Below are positions 10,601-22,181 of a DNA stretch of 64,000 nucleotides, piece by piece (the first letter of the stretch is position 1; each line of letters opens with the position of its first letter). Under the pieces are notes generated by a model. The model was not told where the DNA came from and ran no database searches. It saw only the letters and a list, made by a program, of their open reading frames with translations. The translations under genes were made by a program, and so were the position numbers. The stretch comes from Physella acuta. Taxonomy: Eukaryota; Mollusca; Gastropoda; Physidae. The DNA lies in NCBI RefSeq assembly GCF_028476545.1, contig NW_026733174.1, positions 331,001-395,000 on the forward strand, given 5' to 3'.

Positions 10601-12277
10601 TTAATTATAAACAGTTTTATCATTTCCATAAACCTTAATTTTTTAGGGATTTCAAATATACCAGCAGCCCTCGGATATTTATCATCCTCTTGATCTTGAT
10701 GTCTCTAATTTTTGCGTGTTCATTTTAACATTTATTATATACACTCCTTTTTTTTTAATTCCAGGAACCAGAGGAGCTGGTCGTAAGTACCTATATGTTG
10801 TTAATACTGCAGTTATATAGTCCAGTCTAGGTTATCTTCTCTAATTAATATAATTTTTAACTGAGTTGTTGCATCTGATTTCTAACCCGTCATTCGGAAT
10901 TAATTTTAGAAATAGTTTCATTTATTCTTCCCTCACAACTCTGTTTAAAATTAGCTTTCCTCACACCAATGTTGTAAGTATGCCAAGAAGAATCAATAAC
11001 TATATATATGTATTTCTTAAATTTTATGGACATGGTCATGTGATAGAGTTCTGATTCCAGCCTTGAGCCTGTATTGTATTCCTGAGCCCACGCAGCTCTT
11101 ATGGGTACCTGACTCATGTTACGGAAACTAAGACCACACTATTCTCCTGTATGTCGTTTATTGAAACATTGATTGTACTTCATCTGCATCATGTGCCTTG
11201 GGCAGAATTGGGAAAAGATTTCTAAACTTTAATATATCATTTGCAGGATCCTTTAGAAGAGCTTAGGAAATCATGTGCTGAAAAGGAAGAATGCAGTAAA
11301 TTAAAGGACAAACTAGACAGCTGCAGTGCTCGTGTGGATAGCAAAAGTCAAACTTCAGAAACTTGTGTAGAAGAACTAATAGATTTTATGCATTGTCTAG
11401 ACCATTGTGTAAGTATTACCCCTTCTCTGTGTTCTAACACATCAGGTGACATCCTATTGTGGAACGTTGTCAGTGGAAACAACTACACATTTCACATAAA
11501 TATTTTTATGAGTGATAGTAATGCAAAAATTGTTTTCAAAAAGGGAATTCTACTGATTTATTAAACTATGTGTTGTTGTAATCTCAGAAAGAAAACAAAT
11601 TCAAGGACACTCGTTATAACAACATAATAAACTGACTGCAGGTGCTTAGGTAGCTGAAGGGAAACTCGTTGCCCAACAGTACACCACCAGCTGCAGTTTC
11701 TTAATATCTCCACCCTTTTTATGATCAAAGGGAAACAACCAAGAATATTTTTGGAAAATATTCTTAGTTAAGTTATCCTTCAAAAGATTTTGGGTTCTGT
11801 GTTTAATATTGTTTTGCAAAATAATCTAAACTTAGTTGTCCTTGAAAAGATTTAGGAGGCCCTTGGAGTGGATATTTAAATTTTATTATCACAGAAACCT
11901 TCCCATGAATATTCTTAACATAATTCCCAAAGTTTCTTGGCAATTGGATGACAGGTGTATTAATGCATAAGAGACAGAAATATTTTAATATCTAGAAATA
12001 CGGATTAATCAATATTTTTTTAATTAAAAAAATTATTCTTTGAATTTCATATATAGGTAGAAAAACATGGTTTTTTTTTAGGGATTTTATATTTGACGTG
12101 CAAAAATAGAATATTTAAGAATATCATAGCTACTTGTAACAGATATGATAAAGTAGGGTGAGATGAAATTGTAATTATTTGTTATTCAGAAGGTTGTTTA
12201 GAATTTCAAAATAAAATTCAATAAGAAATGCTTTTTTTTTACAGGCATCAAAGACCCTTTTTTCAAAGTTGAAGTAA
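4641..12277 (+). CDS. UQCRH: Cytochrome b-c1 complex subunit 6 (hinge protein), Cys-rich long form
   Basis: Seven coding exons, all in phase 0: 4641-4688, 8914-8994, 9702-9836, 10062-10100, 10765-10782, 11247-11408 and 12245-12277 (171 codons plus TAA). All are bounded by AG and GT. The product is the acidic hinge subunit of mitochondrial complex III, which helps cytochrome c1 bind cytochrome c in the intermembrane space. Residues 105-171 carry the family core: EELVDPLEELRKSC, then CVEELIDFMHCLDHC and a terminal KTLFSKLK. Cys 117, 133, 147 and 161 have exactly the spacing of the two hinge-protein disulfides (outer pair 44 apart, inner pair 14 apart). The N-terminus MGLGDK...SDPKEE matches the usual MGL...DPEEE start. 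The human protein is 91 residues. The excess here is exons 2-4 (residues 17-101), which are acidic and carry DCMCFCFCEDP (62-72) and DCACFCFCEDP (90-100). Because every exon is phase 0, exons 2-5 could be skipped singly without changing frame. Identity is firm; use of exons 2-4 is inferred. Confidence 0.88.
4890..4990. repeat. CTAGAT/GATCTA short-motif cluster
   Basis: A run of overlapping tagatc and ctagat words, within UQCRH intron 1. Similar clusters occur near 2515-2555, 7110-7180, 16065-16082, 36325-36350, 36755-36770 and 63000-63140. The motif is partly palindromic, reads alike on both strands and appears to be a dispersed genome signature. Confidence 0.6.
6875..7669 (+). mobile_element. 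Non-autonomous DNA transposon with CAGACATGCCTACC ends
   Basis: A 795-bp element in UQCRH intron 1. A perfect 14-bp terminal inverted repeat, CAGACATGCCTACC / GGTAGGCATGTCTG, is flanked by the direct repeat CATTAC (6869-6874 and 7670-7675). The 3' subterminal part has repeated cctctttttggc-like words. A G-run lies near 7411-7421. There is no transposase frame. CAG...CTG ends suggest hAT, but the clear target duplication is only 6 bp, so the superfamily is left open. Confidence 0.75.
9362..9612 (+). mobile_element. tRNA-derived SINE in UQCRH intron 2
   Basis: The head contains GTGGCCTAGCGGTAGAG, an RNA polymerase III A box, followed by a degenerate B box (ggttaaaatc). It then has a body with CACGTTAGAG and GGTCTCTGAAGCAG and a short atgatgatg tail. 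The same body occurs in the better-preserved copy at 49117 and in fragments at 11040, 48820, 50000 and 62560. It is a SINE rather than a tRNA gene because the T arm and acceptor end are not preserved. Confidence 0.75.
11040..11215 (+). mobile_element. SINE fragment (body and 3' part)
   Basis: Contains a degenerate attcctgagcccacgcagct...gggtacctgactcatgtta segment, a GACCACACTAT motif and a tail tgtacttcatctgc. These match the SINE at 9362 and 49117 in order. The pol III head is missing or unrecognisable. It lies in UQCRH intron 5, ending about 30 bases before exon 6. Confidence 0.55.
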
Positions 12278-12544
12278 TGTGTTAGAACTGGCCAAGAATA
12301 GTGATAGTTTGCATTTGATCAGCTTATTCTGCACAGGATAACTGAATGCATAACATAAATTATTAAAGATGGATTATAATTTAGGGTTTTTTTTGTAGGA
12401 TGTTTATACAAAAGTGCTTTGAAATGTGGTGTCACTGAGTTGACAGTGTCATGACTGAAGGTATCAGCCATGTATGAGCAAGTTAACTTATGTATGGGCT
12501 AGTGAGGGAAAGGTTAAGTTCACTGTTTGAATTGTTACATTGTC

Positions 12545-12550
12545 AATAAA
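12545..12550 (+). terminator. Poly(A) signal of UQCRH
   Basis: AATAAA 268 bases after the stop codon, in a TGTCAATAAAAATG context followed by a T-rich stretch. Cleavage is expected at about 12565-12575, giving a 3' UTR of roughly 290 bases. Other AATAAA words exist closer to the stop only in weaker contexts. Confidence 0.65.
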
Positions 12551-13351
12551 AATGATTTTTATGAACTTTTTTTGGTTTATTACATCTCTTAGCTGTATTG
12601 TCTAAAGGTTAATTATTCATTTTAGATCTTTCAGTGTTTAGTCCAGTTAAAAAAGGAGAATAGGGCTGCATTTTACACCTCTCTGTTATTATTTTTGGAT
12701 CACTCCAGTACTCTTGTTAGTTTTGAAATATTAAAAAATACATTGTTACTTCCCTTAGTTTTAACCACTACATTACATCATTCCTGATTTTATTTATTTT
12801 GTTGCTAGATCTAGTATGGTCTGTATAGTATTGGTTTTTGTATTCAGTGACGTCAAACTCGACTAAAAGTCAGTTTCTCTTTCGTCCCCCATTCTGTAAT
12901 TGACGGCATATTATACTGCCATATTTTATAGGTTTGAATGGTACAAATGCAATATCAAGTCCTCTAAATAAAATGGCTGCCTAAATGACCATTATCACGT
13001 ACAACCCAGCAAATTTACAAATAGCCAACTTTAAAAAAAGTTACACTTCATGTAAAATCCTGTGGGGTGTTTTTTTTTCGTGTCCGTCACGGATTTTGCA
13101 TTCAAGATTCAGGTTTCTTCTATATCTGTCCAATGACTATAAATCACCGTGAAACTATTGAACAAATCCTTAGAGAAAAAACTTTCACTAGATCAAGGAA
13201 AGATGCTTTACGCTGTATTTTGTAAATCACCTCTTAATTATCCATTTAAAAACATTACTCATGCACACTTCTTTTCTGCGCAAATTTTCATTGCACATTT
13301 TTCCAGTCACAGAAACAACCAAGTTTAGATTACCTACTTAAATTAGGTCAT

Positions 13352-13554
13352 CAGAGGCGTCTGCGAGAGGGGAAGGAACACCCCCGATGGATGTTGTCTT
13401 CTGAAGTTACAGCTATTGGCCGCGGCGCTCTCGTTTCACCAGTTATGGCCAATAACTTGATCCAGTAGACTGCCTATAAACAATCTTTAAAATCAGAATG
13501 GAATGTGTATTGTATTTAATTACCCCCTCTCACCAGTTCCTGGCTACGCCACAG
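13352..13554 (+). mobile_element. MITE candidate, diverged relative of family A
   Basis: About 203 bp begins CAGAGGCGTCTGCGAGAGG and ends CTGGCTACGCCACAG. A taggtca repeat lies on both sides (13344-13350 and 13556-13562). The ends are weaker matches than in the other copies, so this is an older or distinct subfamily. Non-coding. Confidence 0.55.
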
Positions 13555-15193
13555 ATAGGTCAATAATTAAACGGCATCACTTTAACATTACATTGTCGAA
13601 GTAAAGCTTATTAAGTTATTGAGGACAAGAAATAATTTGAACATGAAAGCTAGTGCATGGGTTTTAATTTTATCAAACACATTTCTCAGCAAGTTTTAAA
13701 GGATGTGAACAGTTATTTGCATTTACTGTACATCTGATACCATTCTGATAACCAGAAGAGAAAAAAAACAATGGAATCTGACCTAATTAAGTTATCACAA
13801 ATGGCCTGTCATTAACAAGGTCAGAGATAGGGGGTCGATATAATAATGAGAACAATATATTGTTTGGTGGCGTCCAATGATGATGGACACAGGTTTCTTT
13901 CTATATTGGTGGGGGGGGGGGTGTTCAGACCGCCTGTACTTCGCAGAGAGAGGGCCCTAAAGAAACTGACAGGCCTAATCCCCGCGGTAATTACTGTGTG
14001 ATAAGGTGATACCTGCTATGTCGGCAGGTAACCACAGGTAGTATGTCCTCAGGCAACGGCCGCCACTTACACAGCGGTGTCGCCTCAGCTAAATTCAGCG
14101 ACGACGGGTTAGGTTCGAGGCTAATTTAAGCCAAGTGGGTTGCCTGAGATAACATTTCTTGGAAAATATGTTTAAATTTTTAAAAAATAAAGCCAATATA
14201 TTCAGCAGGTGGGGAGGAGTTTAAGCCTGTCACCGTGTGCACCAGTGTCAGTCGGTGAGATGGCACCAAATTGTACCACCAGATAAAGCAAATGTGTAGA
14301 CTATCTCTCGTACGTGAAAGTTTATCAGACGGGACAGTCTATCGCTGCTGATAACAAGAGAACAAAGTTTAGGTTAAATGCTCCCTTGGTTCAGAATAAC
14401 TCCTCGATTAGCCGGTACCAACTAATGTTATAGCTAGTATTGCCGGTAACGGTAAATCTGCTCCAAACCTTAAACTAATTTATCCTCAACTCGTATTCCT
14501 ACTGGACCTAAACTTAACAGTACAGTTATCCTAACACTTATGGGTAGATTATCAATATCGATTAAGTATCTGTTTGCAGGAATATTTGATAAGATTCATC
14601 TCATGTTTTTACTTTTAACAACAACATGACGATCACAGATTATCATGACTGACGTGTTTTTACCCCCTAGGAATGTGCTTTATGTGCGTGAATGGGGGGG
14701 AGGGGGTTATTGGCGAGGTAAACAAATTTCTCGCGTCTGTTGTTGGTAGGGTGGTGGATGTGTTAATTATTTAAACGCCGACTACCTAAAATATGGAGAA
14801 ATGGAAAATCGCCAAGTCCTATTCCTACGTTAAGCATTAGACCTAAAAGTTCTTTCTTTTTTAATAAAAAAAAAAACACTTAAAATACCTTATGTTTTAA
14901 ATTATACTGTACGAGCCGACCCGCGGCATATCATACGCCGCTATTTTTTTTTTCTACTTTTCAGTAATTCATAATTTGTGAATTCGACAGTACCAATGCT
15001 GCCACTGAAAATATGTGCTTTAAAACACTAACCCCCCCCCCCCCCGTGAAAGCAACCCCTTCTTAGTTACCTCCTCTAATTTTAAAATCGTTTCAAACTA
15101 AATTATCTGCCCCTAATAGCCGTCACCAAACCCGGCTCTATGATTGTAAAATGTAAACATTTAGAGTGAACTACAACTCACCGGGCCATGTAG

Positions 15194-15289
15194 GGGTGGT
15201 GGTGGGGGGTGGTGGTGGTGGGGGGTGGTGGTGGTGGGGGGTGGTGGTGGGGGGGTGGTGGTGGGGGGTGGTGGTGGGGGGGGGGGGGT
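15194..15289 (+). repeat. GGTGGTGGTGGGG minisatellite, strongly G-rich
   Basis: About 95 bases are made only of G and T, in units of GGTGGTGGTGGGG with slight length variation, ending in a long G-run. It is a strong G-quadruplex candidate on this strand. The Gly/Trp and Pro/His frames over it are artefacts of the repeat. Confidence 0.9.
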
Positions 15290-16261
15290 AGCGATACAGA
15301 GGAAGAGCGGGGACTGCAAAGGTGCGCTTGCAGCTTGTTTTCTAAAGGCTCCCAGAAGAGAATTATATATATAGATGTTCTCAAAAAGCAACGGTACTGC
15401 ATTTTAAAAAATAATTTTGAAAACATTTTGGTCTATTTTATTAACACTAACGCCGAGAATTACTCGATTGTAACTTATAAAACATTGCGTATGCCTTCTT
15501 GGACAATTAGCTTGTCTTCTTGCAATATTCTCCATTGAAACACACATATATTTACTAACGATCGAAGTTTAGTTTTAATATTTTCCAAATGCGCAGTTAG
15601 CGCAGTAAATTTCATCCGTAGTTTCCTTGGAAAATTTTACTGTCCGTCCAGTTCAATGATATTTTATAATTAGGCTAATTGACATCAAATTTCAAGTATC
15701 CACAATATTGTTGACAACAAAAGTTCAAGTATAGGAAGTTAACAGAACAAAGAAAATAATGTAGCATCCGTTACAGATATTGACCCATGCTCTTAATTTA
15801 AAACAGTAACTTTGGTTTGACCCAGAAGAAAAAAGTTTAAAAATTAGTAAAACAATAGCTGCTCCCTAAAGTACAGACACTGTCATGTTTATTTTTAGAA
15901 ACTGACTTATATTAACTTCACAAAGCAAGATCTTTTTTCCTACACATTGTTCTAGGGCTAACAATAATAAACAAATAGTCATTTGTAAAAAAAAAAAAAA
16001 AACAATAAGTGTTTTTAAATAAAAATTGGTTTAAGCTAGGAACTAAAGCTTTAAACGAAGATTCTAGAAAATCTAGATCTATGAATGGTTTGATGATTAT
16101 AATTTTATGAGGTCATAACGGTCGGGAAAGACCGTTCTTATGACTAATGCGCCACGTTGTCATTGATTGCAGTGTAATGTTGACCCGTCAATCATACAAG
16201 GTCATCACGTGGTTCTGACGCATTAGCTGCGGTCACGAGCTAGACGCCGGTATCTCTTGCC

Positions 16262-17872
16262 GGTGTGTAGTGTTGGTGATAGACCGAATGCTAGTGTGTC
16301 GGTAGACTGAATGCTAGTGTGTCGGTAGACCGAATGCGAGTGTGTCGGTAGACTGAATGTTAGGCCTAGAGTGTCGGTAGACTGAATACTAGTGTGTCGG
16401 TAGACTGAATGTTAGGCCTAGTGTGTCGGTAGACTGAATGCTAGTGTGTCGGTAGACCGAATGCGAGTGTGTCGGTAGACAATGTTAGGCCTAGTGTGTC
16501 GGTAGACCGAATGCTAGTGTGTCGGTAGACTGAATGTTAGGCCTAGAGTGTCGGTAGACTGAATACTAGTGTGTCGGTAGACTGAATGTTAGGCCTAGTG
16601 TGTCGGTAGACTGAATGCTAGTGTGTCGGTAGACTGAATGCTAGTGTGTCGGTAGACCGAATGCGAGTGTGTCGGTAGACTGAATGTTAGGCCTAGAGTG
16701 TCGGTAGACTGAATACTAGTGTGTCGGTAGACTGAATGTTAGGCCTAGTGTGTCGGTAGACTGAATGCTAGTGTGTCGGTAGACCGAATGCGAGTGTGTC
16801 GGTAGACAATGTTAGGCCTAGTGTGTCGGTAGACCGAATGCTAGTGTGTCGGTAGACTGAATGTTAGGCCTAGAGTGTCGGTAGACTGAATACTAGTGTG
16901 TCGGTAGACTGAATGTTAGGCCTAGTGTGTCGGTAGACTGAATGCTAGTGTGTCGGTAGACCGAATGCGAGTGTGTCGGTAGACAATGTTAGGCCTAGTG
17001 TGTCGGTAGACCGAATGCTAATGTGTCAGTAGACCGAATGCTAGTGTGTCGGTAGACCGAATGCTAATGTGTCAGTAGACTGAATGCTAGTGTGTCGGTA
17101 GACTGAATGCTAGTGTGTCGGTAGACTGAATGCTAGTGTGTCGATAGACTGAATGCTAGTGTGTCGGTAGACTGAATGCTAGTGCGTCGGTAGACTGAAT
17201 ACTAGTGTGTCGGTAGACCGAATGCTAGTGTGTCGGTAGACTGAATGCTAGTGTGTCGGTAGACTGAATGTTAGGCCTAGTGTGTCGGTAGACTGAATGT
17301 TAGGCCTAGTGGTCTGAATGATAGACCGAATGCTAGTGTGTCGGTAGACCGAATGCTAGTGTGTCGGTAGACCGAATGCTAGTGTGTCGGTAGACTGAAT
17401 GCCAGTGTGTCGGTAGACTGAATGCTAGTGTGTCGGTAGACTGAATGCTAGTGTGTCGTGAGACTGAATGTTAGTGTGTCGTTAGACTGAATGTTAGGCC
17501 TAGTGTGTCGGTAGACTGAATGCTAGTGTGTCGGTAGACTGAATGCTAGTGTGTCGGTAGACTGAATGCTAGGCCTAGTGTGTCGGTAGACCGAATTCTG
17601 GTGTGTCGATGGGTTGAATGTGAGTGTGACAATATACTAGATGCCAGTGTGTCTATAGACTTAATGCCACTGGGTCGATGAACTAAATGCCACTGGGTCC
17701 ATAGACTAGATGCCACTGTGTCGATTGATTGAATGCCAGTGTGTCGATAGAATGAATGCCAGTGTGTCGATAGAATGAATGCCAGTGTGTCGATAGAATG
17801 AATGCCAGTGTGTCGATAGAATGAATGCCAGTGTGTCGATAGAATGAATGCCAGTGTGTCGATGTTCTGAGT
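16262..17872 (+). repeat. 1.6-kb minisatellite with higher-order structure
   Basis: The basic 23-bp unit is TGTGTCGGTAGACTGAATGCTAG. A longer 29-bp variant carries a TTAGGCCTAG insert and others read CCGAATGCGAG. The CGAATGCGAG variant recurs near 16331, 16457, 16657, 16783 and 16962, with spacings of about 126, 200, 126 and 179. Multi-unit blocks have therefore been duplicated together. From about 17590 the units diverge, then re-homogenise as GCCAGTGTGTCGATAGAATG (about five copies, 17750-17870). No open frame spans it. Confidence 0.95.
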
Positions 17873-18637
17873 GCGGTTAGAATGTGTTCAGACTAATCGA
17901 TAAACTGTTACTATATCCATTGATAACACACTGACTGGGTGTGTATCTAAATAGGGGGCGGTAGTGACTTACATACCTGTCCCGCTAAACAGGGGGCGGT
18001 AGTGATTTACATACCTGTTCTGGTTTTGATCGATCAGCTATTATGACACATTTAAAGTTACAGATAATGACACCTAAACCAAAGCTGAAAATGACGGTTA
18101 GGACTAAAGCTCATGAATTAAGAATAACCCATATTTAAACGTCAATCATTTGAGTCGGTATTTTAGATCCAAACGAATGTTTAGGGCTAGCTTTAGGTTA
18201 CCGGCTAGGTTTGTATTGGAGTAGGCTATCTGTGTCAGCTTCATTATTCTAGCAGTTATAGACTATATATCATCTACAGCTACAGTATTCTAGCAGTTAT
18301 AAACTATCTGTGTATAGACTACAATAATCTACCAGTTATATAATGTGTGTGTTTCTCTAACTGAAGTTATCGATCAATAAGGGCATAAAACAGTACAAAA
18401 CAAAAATTTAAAATAAAAATCAGGCACTATGAAGATGGTTTTAAGAGCACAGCAACATTGCACTGCTCACAAACCCAATAGCATTTAAAGCCTGCTTGTA
18501 TTTAAGCTAAGGTTAAGATTGTATAGCATGACACATTGCTGTCAGTTTAAAGGGGGAAAAACACGTTAATACCACACCTGTACACAAATGGCCCTTCCCC
18601 CCTTCACCTGACCAAAAATGACCTCGCGTGGTTATTT

Positions 18638-18860
18638 CATCAGATCGGAAGAAAGGTTACCTCCCTATTAGTCGCGCCTACATAGCTACTGTGGTCCTTG
18701 AATATGAATGCTATGAATAGACCTCTGGCTTGAAATAACTTTCGTTGTTTCATCAGATCGAAAGAGGTTATCAACCTATCAGTCGCGTACATAGTAGCCA
18801 CTTTGATCATTGAGTATGAATGGACCTAGATCTAAGCTTGAAGTAACTCTTTAAAAATAT
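18638..18860 (+). repeat. Two diverged tandem copies, about 113-bp unit
   Basis: tcatcagatcggaagaaagg at 18638 is repeated from 18751 as tcatcagatcgaaagaggtt. In each copy this is followed by an agtcgcg...acatag segment and a gagtatgaatg/gaatatgaatg segment. Function unknown. Confidence 0.65.
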
Positions 18861-19482
18861 ACCTCTAAAAAATAAAAACGTTTCACAAATTAGGATATGA
18901 ATTGACCTCTGTCGACCTGGCTTGAAGTAAAACTTAAGGTGTAAATTATAATTAAATGCATTTGATAAATGATAATGACATGACCGTAGGCATAGGCGGC
19001 ATAGTAGCCTAGTAGCCATAATAATGTGGAGAGCCTGAACTCCTAACCACAGGATTTCCTCTGTGGGTAACAAATACAAGAAACAAAAATTATAGCTACA
19101 CCCCCCCCCCCCCGACCCCTTACCTCAGAACTCAGTTTTCCCACAATTCTGTGGTCGGATTGAATAGAGATCAGCCTAAACGTCAGTGAGCCGTGTCAAT
19201 CACTGTTTAAGCCGAGATGGTTTTCTTGGTTCAAAACTTTGTGGTTGAAGGTCAGGAGTATTTGTTTGAAGGTCATCTCAACCTGTCTGTTAGACGATGG
19301 TGTAGTCCACCAGCTTGGTTCGAGTTTGTCATCAATTCATGGCGATTAGCGATAGGATTAGGTTGGGATCGGTTAAGATTTTTAAAATTCAAATCTGTGT
19401 ATGTCTGTGTATGTAGTTGCGTACGTAAAGGTCAAGGGTCGATATAAAATATCGTTTTAAAAATAAAAAGTATCCAGGTAAC

Positions 19483-19680
19483 ACGCCGCAGTGTTTCTTT
19501 CAGACATTTTTGAAGGGGGGAGGGCACTTGAAACTTTGGTGGGAGGAGGGGGCGGACACTGGTTAAATTATATATTTATTTATTTTCTGCTTCTTTTTTT
19601 AAGGGGGGGGGGGGAGAAAAACTTTCTTTGGGCTCTGCATTCCCCCCCCCCCTTCCCCCACACACACCGATAGAAACTCA
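19483..19680 (+). mobile_element. Family B element (TTTCTTTCAG ends), G/C-run rich
   Basis: Starts GCAGTGTTTCTTTCAGACAT and contains the family core cactggttaaattatatatt between two G-runs. It ends in a C-rich stretch and a weak ATAGAAACTC. Related copies lie at 32248, 32935, 42088, 43770, 44370, 48298 and 52668. Their right ends read GAGATGCCTGAAAGAAAC, the inverse of the left end. This fits a short inverted-repeat element of about 190 bp. No target duplication was seen at this copy. Confidence 0.6.
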
Positions 19681-19726
19681 GAATGACCACAGTGTTTCCA
19701 ATGCTGGAAAACCCTTAGTGAAGTTA

Positions 19727-20030
19727 GTGACACAAGAGTGAGACAGTTATAAAGCTGACACAAGAGTGAGACAGTTATAAAGCTTAGTGACACAAGAGTG
19801 AGACCGTTATAAAGCTGAGTGACACAAGAGTGAGACAGTTATAAAGCTGAGTGACACAGGAGTGAGACAGTTATAAAGCTTAGTGACACAAGAGTGAGAT
19901 ATTTATAAAGCTGAGTGACACAAGAGTGAGACCGTTATAAAGCTGAGTGACACAAGAGTGAGACAGTTATAAAGCTGAGTGACACAAGAGAGAGACAGTT
20001 ATAAAGCTGAATGACACAAAAAAAAACAGT
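19727..20030 (+). repeat. 32-bp tandem repeat, about 9-10 copies
   Basis: The unit reads gtgacacaagagtgagacag ttataaagctga with few differences; the first copy is shorter. Array edges are sharp. No frame across it is meaningful. Confidence 0.9.
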
Positions 20031-22015
20031 ATGAGGACCTCTGAAGTACACAGCCAACACATTGTGAAGAAGATCACGTACTAGTTTTATATGTACACAC
20101 TTCATCTCTTTCTTGCTTAGGCGTACTGAGAGCACTAGACGACGCGTCAACACCGAGGTCACGTGTTAGCACGTGCTTGTAGTATGATAGTGAACTGTGT
20201 CAAGCGTATAGCACGGCTAGAACTAGAAGCCCGTGTATAGCATGAAGGGGCTGTGGGTGTGTCCTTTGTGGTTATTTGTGTATACATCCACGTGATATCG
20301 TGTGTGTGTGTGACACACGAGTGAGTGTCGCATAAGTGAGTGTGTTACATAAATGTCTCACGTTACTGAGTGTGTCACATTAGTGTGTGTATGCTACATT
20401 AGTGTGTGTATGCTACATTAGTGTGTGTGCCGTGTGAGTGAGGCGTCAACATCTTGCTACTTGTGTCTGCCTGTATAATGTAATGAAATGTAATGCTTCC
20501 TAAAATTACATTCAAAAAATATAATTAGACGTTTTTTCCCCTCGAGTTGGTGTCTGAAATATTGCATTGACGCCGAAATGTGGTTTCTTTTAGACTTTTT
20601 ACTACAGGGTTAGAGGTGGGGGGACTAAATTCTCCGGTAAGGTGGTAGGGCACATTTCCGGGGACGGGGGTGGGGGGTAAAGTATATATTTTCTATTTTC
20701 AACAAAGGACAATGACGGTTGTATGACTAGGCTAAAGTCTAAAACAGACTTAAATCAACATCTACTTAATTTAACTTTATAAGAACTAACTTCCTCTGGC
20801 GCCATGATAGGAAAATATTACGTATCTTAAAAAAATATGATTATGGAGGAATCGCACGAAAACGTGGTTAAGTTAATATCTAAATAGTATTGTTATCGTT
20901 TCGAGTCCTTTTGTTTTGTAAACATCGTCATTTAAAAAAAAAACATGCAGATTACATTGAGACTGAGCTAACCAATAGCCTGGCTATATCTATTAATATA
21001 AAATGTGTTGCCACTGTACTTAATGATCCCCACCAAAACAACTCCATCGCCATCACGAGAATATATGAATACAACTCATTCAAACTTATCTAAATATGTT
21101 TTGGTGCACCTGGTGTTTCTTTGTACTAGAATCTAGTAGTCAATACAACACATTGTTTATTCTGTGTGGATAAACATATGCAGTCATAAAATCCATTTAA
21201 CGATTTATTTATATATATATTTATCCAAGTTGCTAGGTTTTTAAAATATCCCTATAGTGCTTATTAAGTAAAGTTTTTAAAACTTTTCCTCTACGGCTTA
21301 ATGGCTACTTCATTTAAATAGCCACGCCATTAAATTGGCAATTTGCTACGACGTAAAAAAGGAGGGGAGGGGGTGACCTTCATGGGAGCAGCCATAGTTT
21401 TTATTTGATATTTTTAGAGATGAATTTGGGGCACGGCTGAAGATCAATGCCATGTTTTGACAATAGGCATGTGGTGTCAACAGCCTCGATAATATCAACA
21501 AGAAATCGGAAGCTAAACAAGACACGCTGGCAAACACATGCGCACTGGACGAAGGTCGTCTGTATGTGATCTAGGAATGACACGACAGACATGATGGGGC
21601 TGGGAGTGTTCGTTATATTTACTTTTTTTTTGTCTGATGAAATTTTAATGATGAACATAATTTGTTGTAGATGCTTATTGGGTTGCTTATATATTGCTTT
21701 ATTATTCTTTTTAAAATAGTATAATTTATTCATCAATAAAGTTGTCAGCATGTTGGGCTATTTTTTTCTCCAACTTTTTTTTCCCGCCTTGACTAATTTG
21801 TATACCGAGCCCCATGTCTTTGTTTTCCTTTAAAGAGTGGGGCGAGCCCATTGCCTGAGTCAAACTTGGGCAAGGTTAAATAACATTGTTCGAGTACTGT
21901 CCCCTCTTCGACCCTAATCCAATGTTATATTTTTGTCCTCGAACCAATAGATTGCATGGGGTTTATTTTTGGCCCGTGCAACTATCCAAACCAAGCAATC
22001 GGACGGGACTGCGAA

Positions 22016-22060
22016 GTAGCTGGCGTGTTCTAAAAATAGCAATGACGTGGCAGTAGGGCA
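22016..22060 (+). promoter_or_regulatory. Possible regulatory module (MEF2-type site, CRE-like site)
   Basis: Within about 45 bases lie TAGCTGGCGTGTTC, a perfect MEF2 consensus CTAAAAATAG (22030-22039) and AATGACGTGG, a CRE-like half site. CCAAT-type words (accaatag) occur about 80 bases upstream. The AGCTGGC / GGCGTGTTC / MEF2 combination is seen again upstream of the TATA box at 35902. No gene is recognised next to it, so this could be a distal element or chance. Confidence 0.25.
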
Positions 22061-22139
22061 CAGAAGACTCGAGAATACCTCGAATTATGTGCCAACTCAT
22101 TTCATTCAAGAGTTCAACTGAGATAACAGATCTAGTGCG

Positions 22140-22181
22140 GGCGGGGGGGGGGGGGGGGGGGAGGCGGGGGGGGGGGGGGTG
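22140..22181 (+). repeat. Long G-run, G-quadruplex candidate
   Basis: Two G-runs of about 20 and 13 bases are separated by AGGC. It is similar to the G-tracts of the MITEs in this window, but no flanking termini remain. Confidence 0.85.

Noticed and set aside
16262-17872. CRISPR-like look of the regularly spaced 23-29-bp repeats
   Set aside because: There are no unique spacers between repeats, the units are contiguous, and the context is an animal genome; it is a minisatellite.
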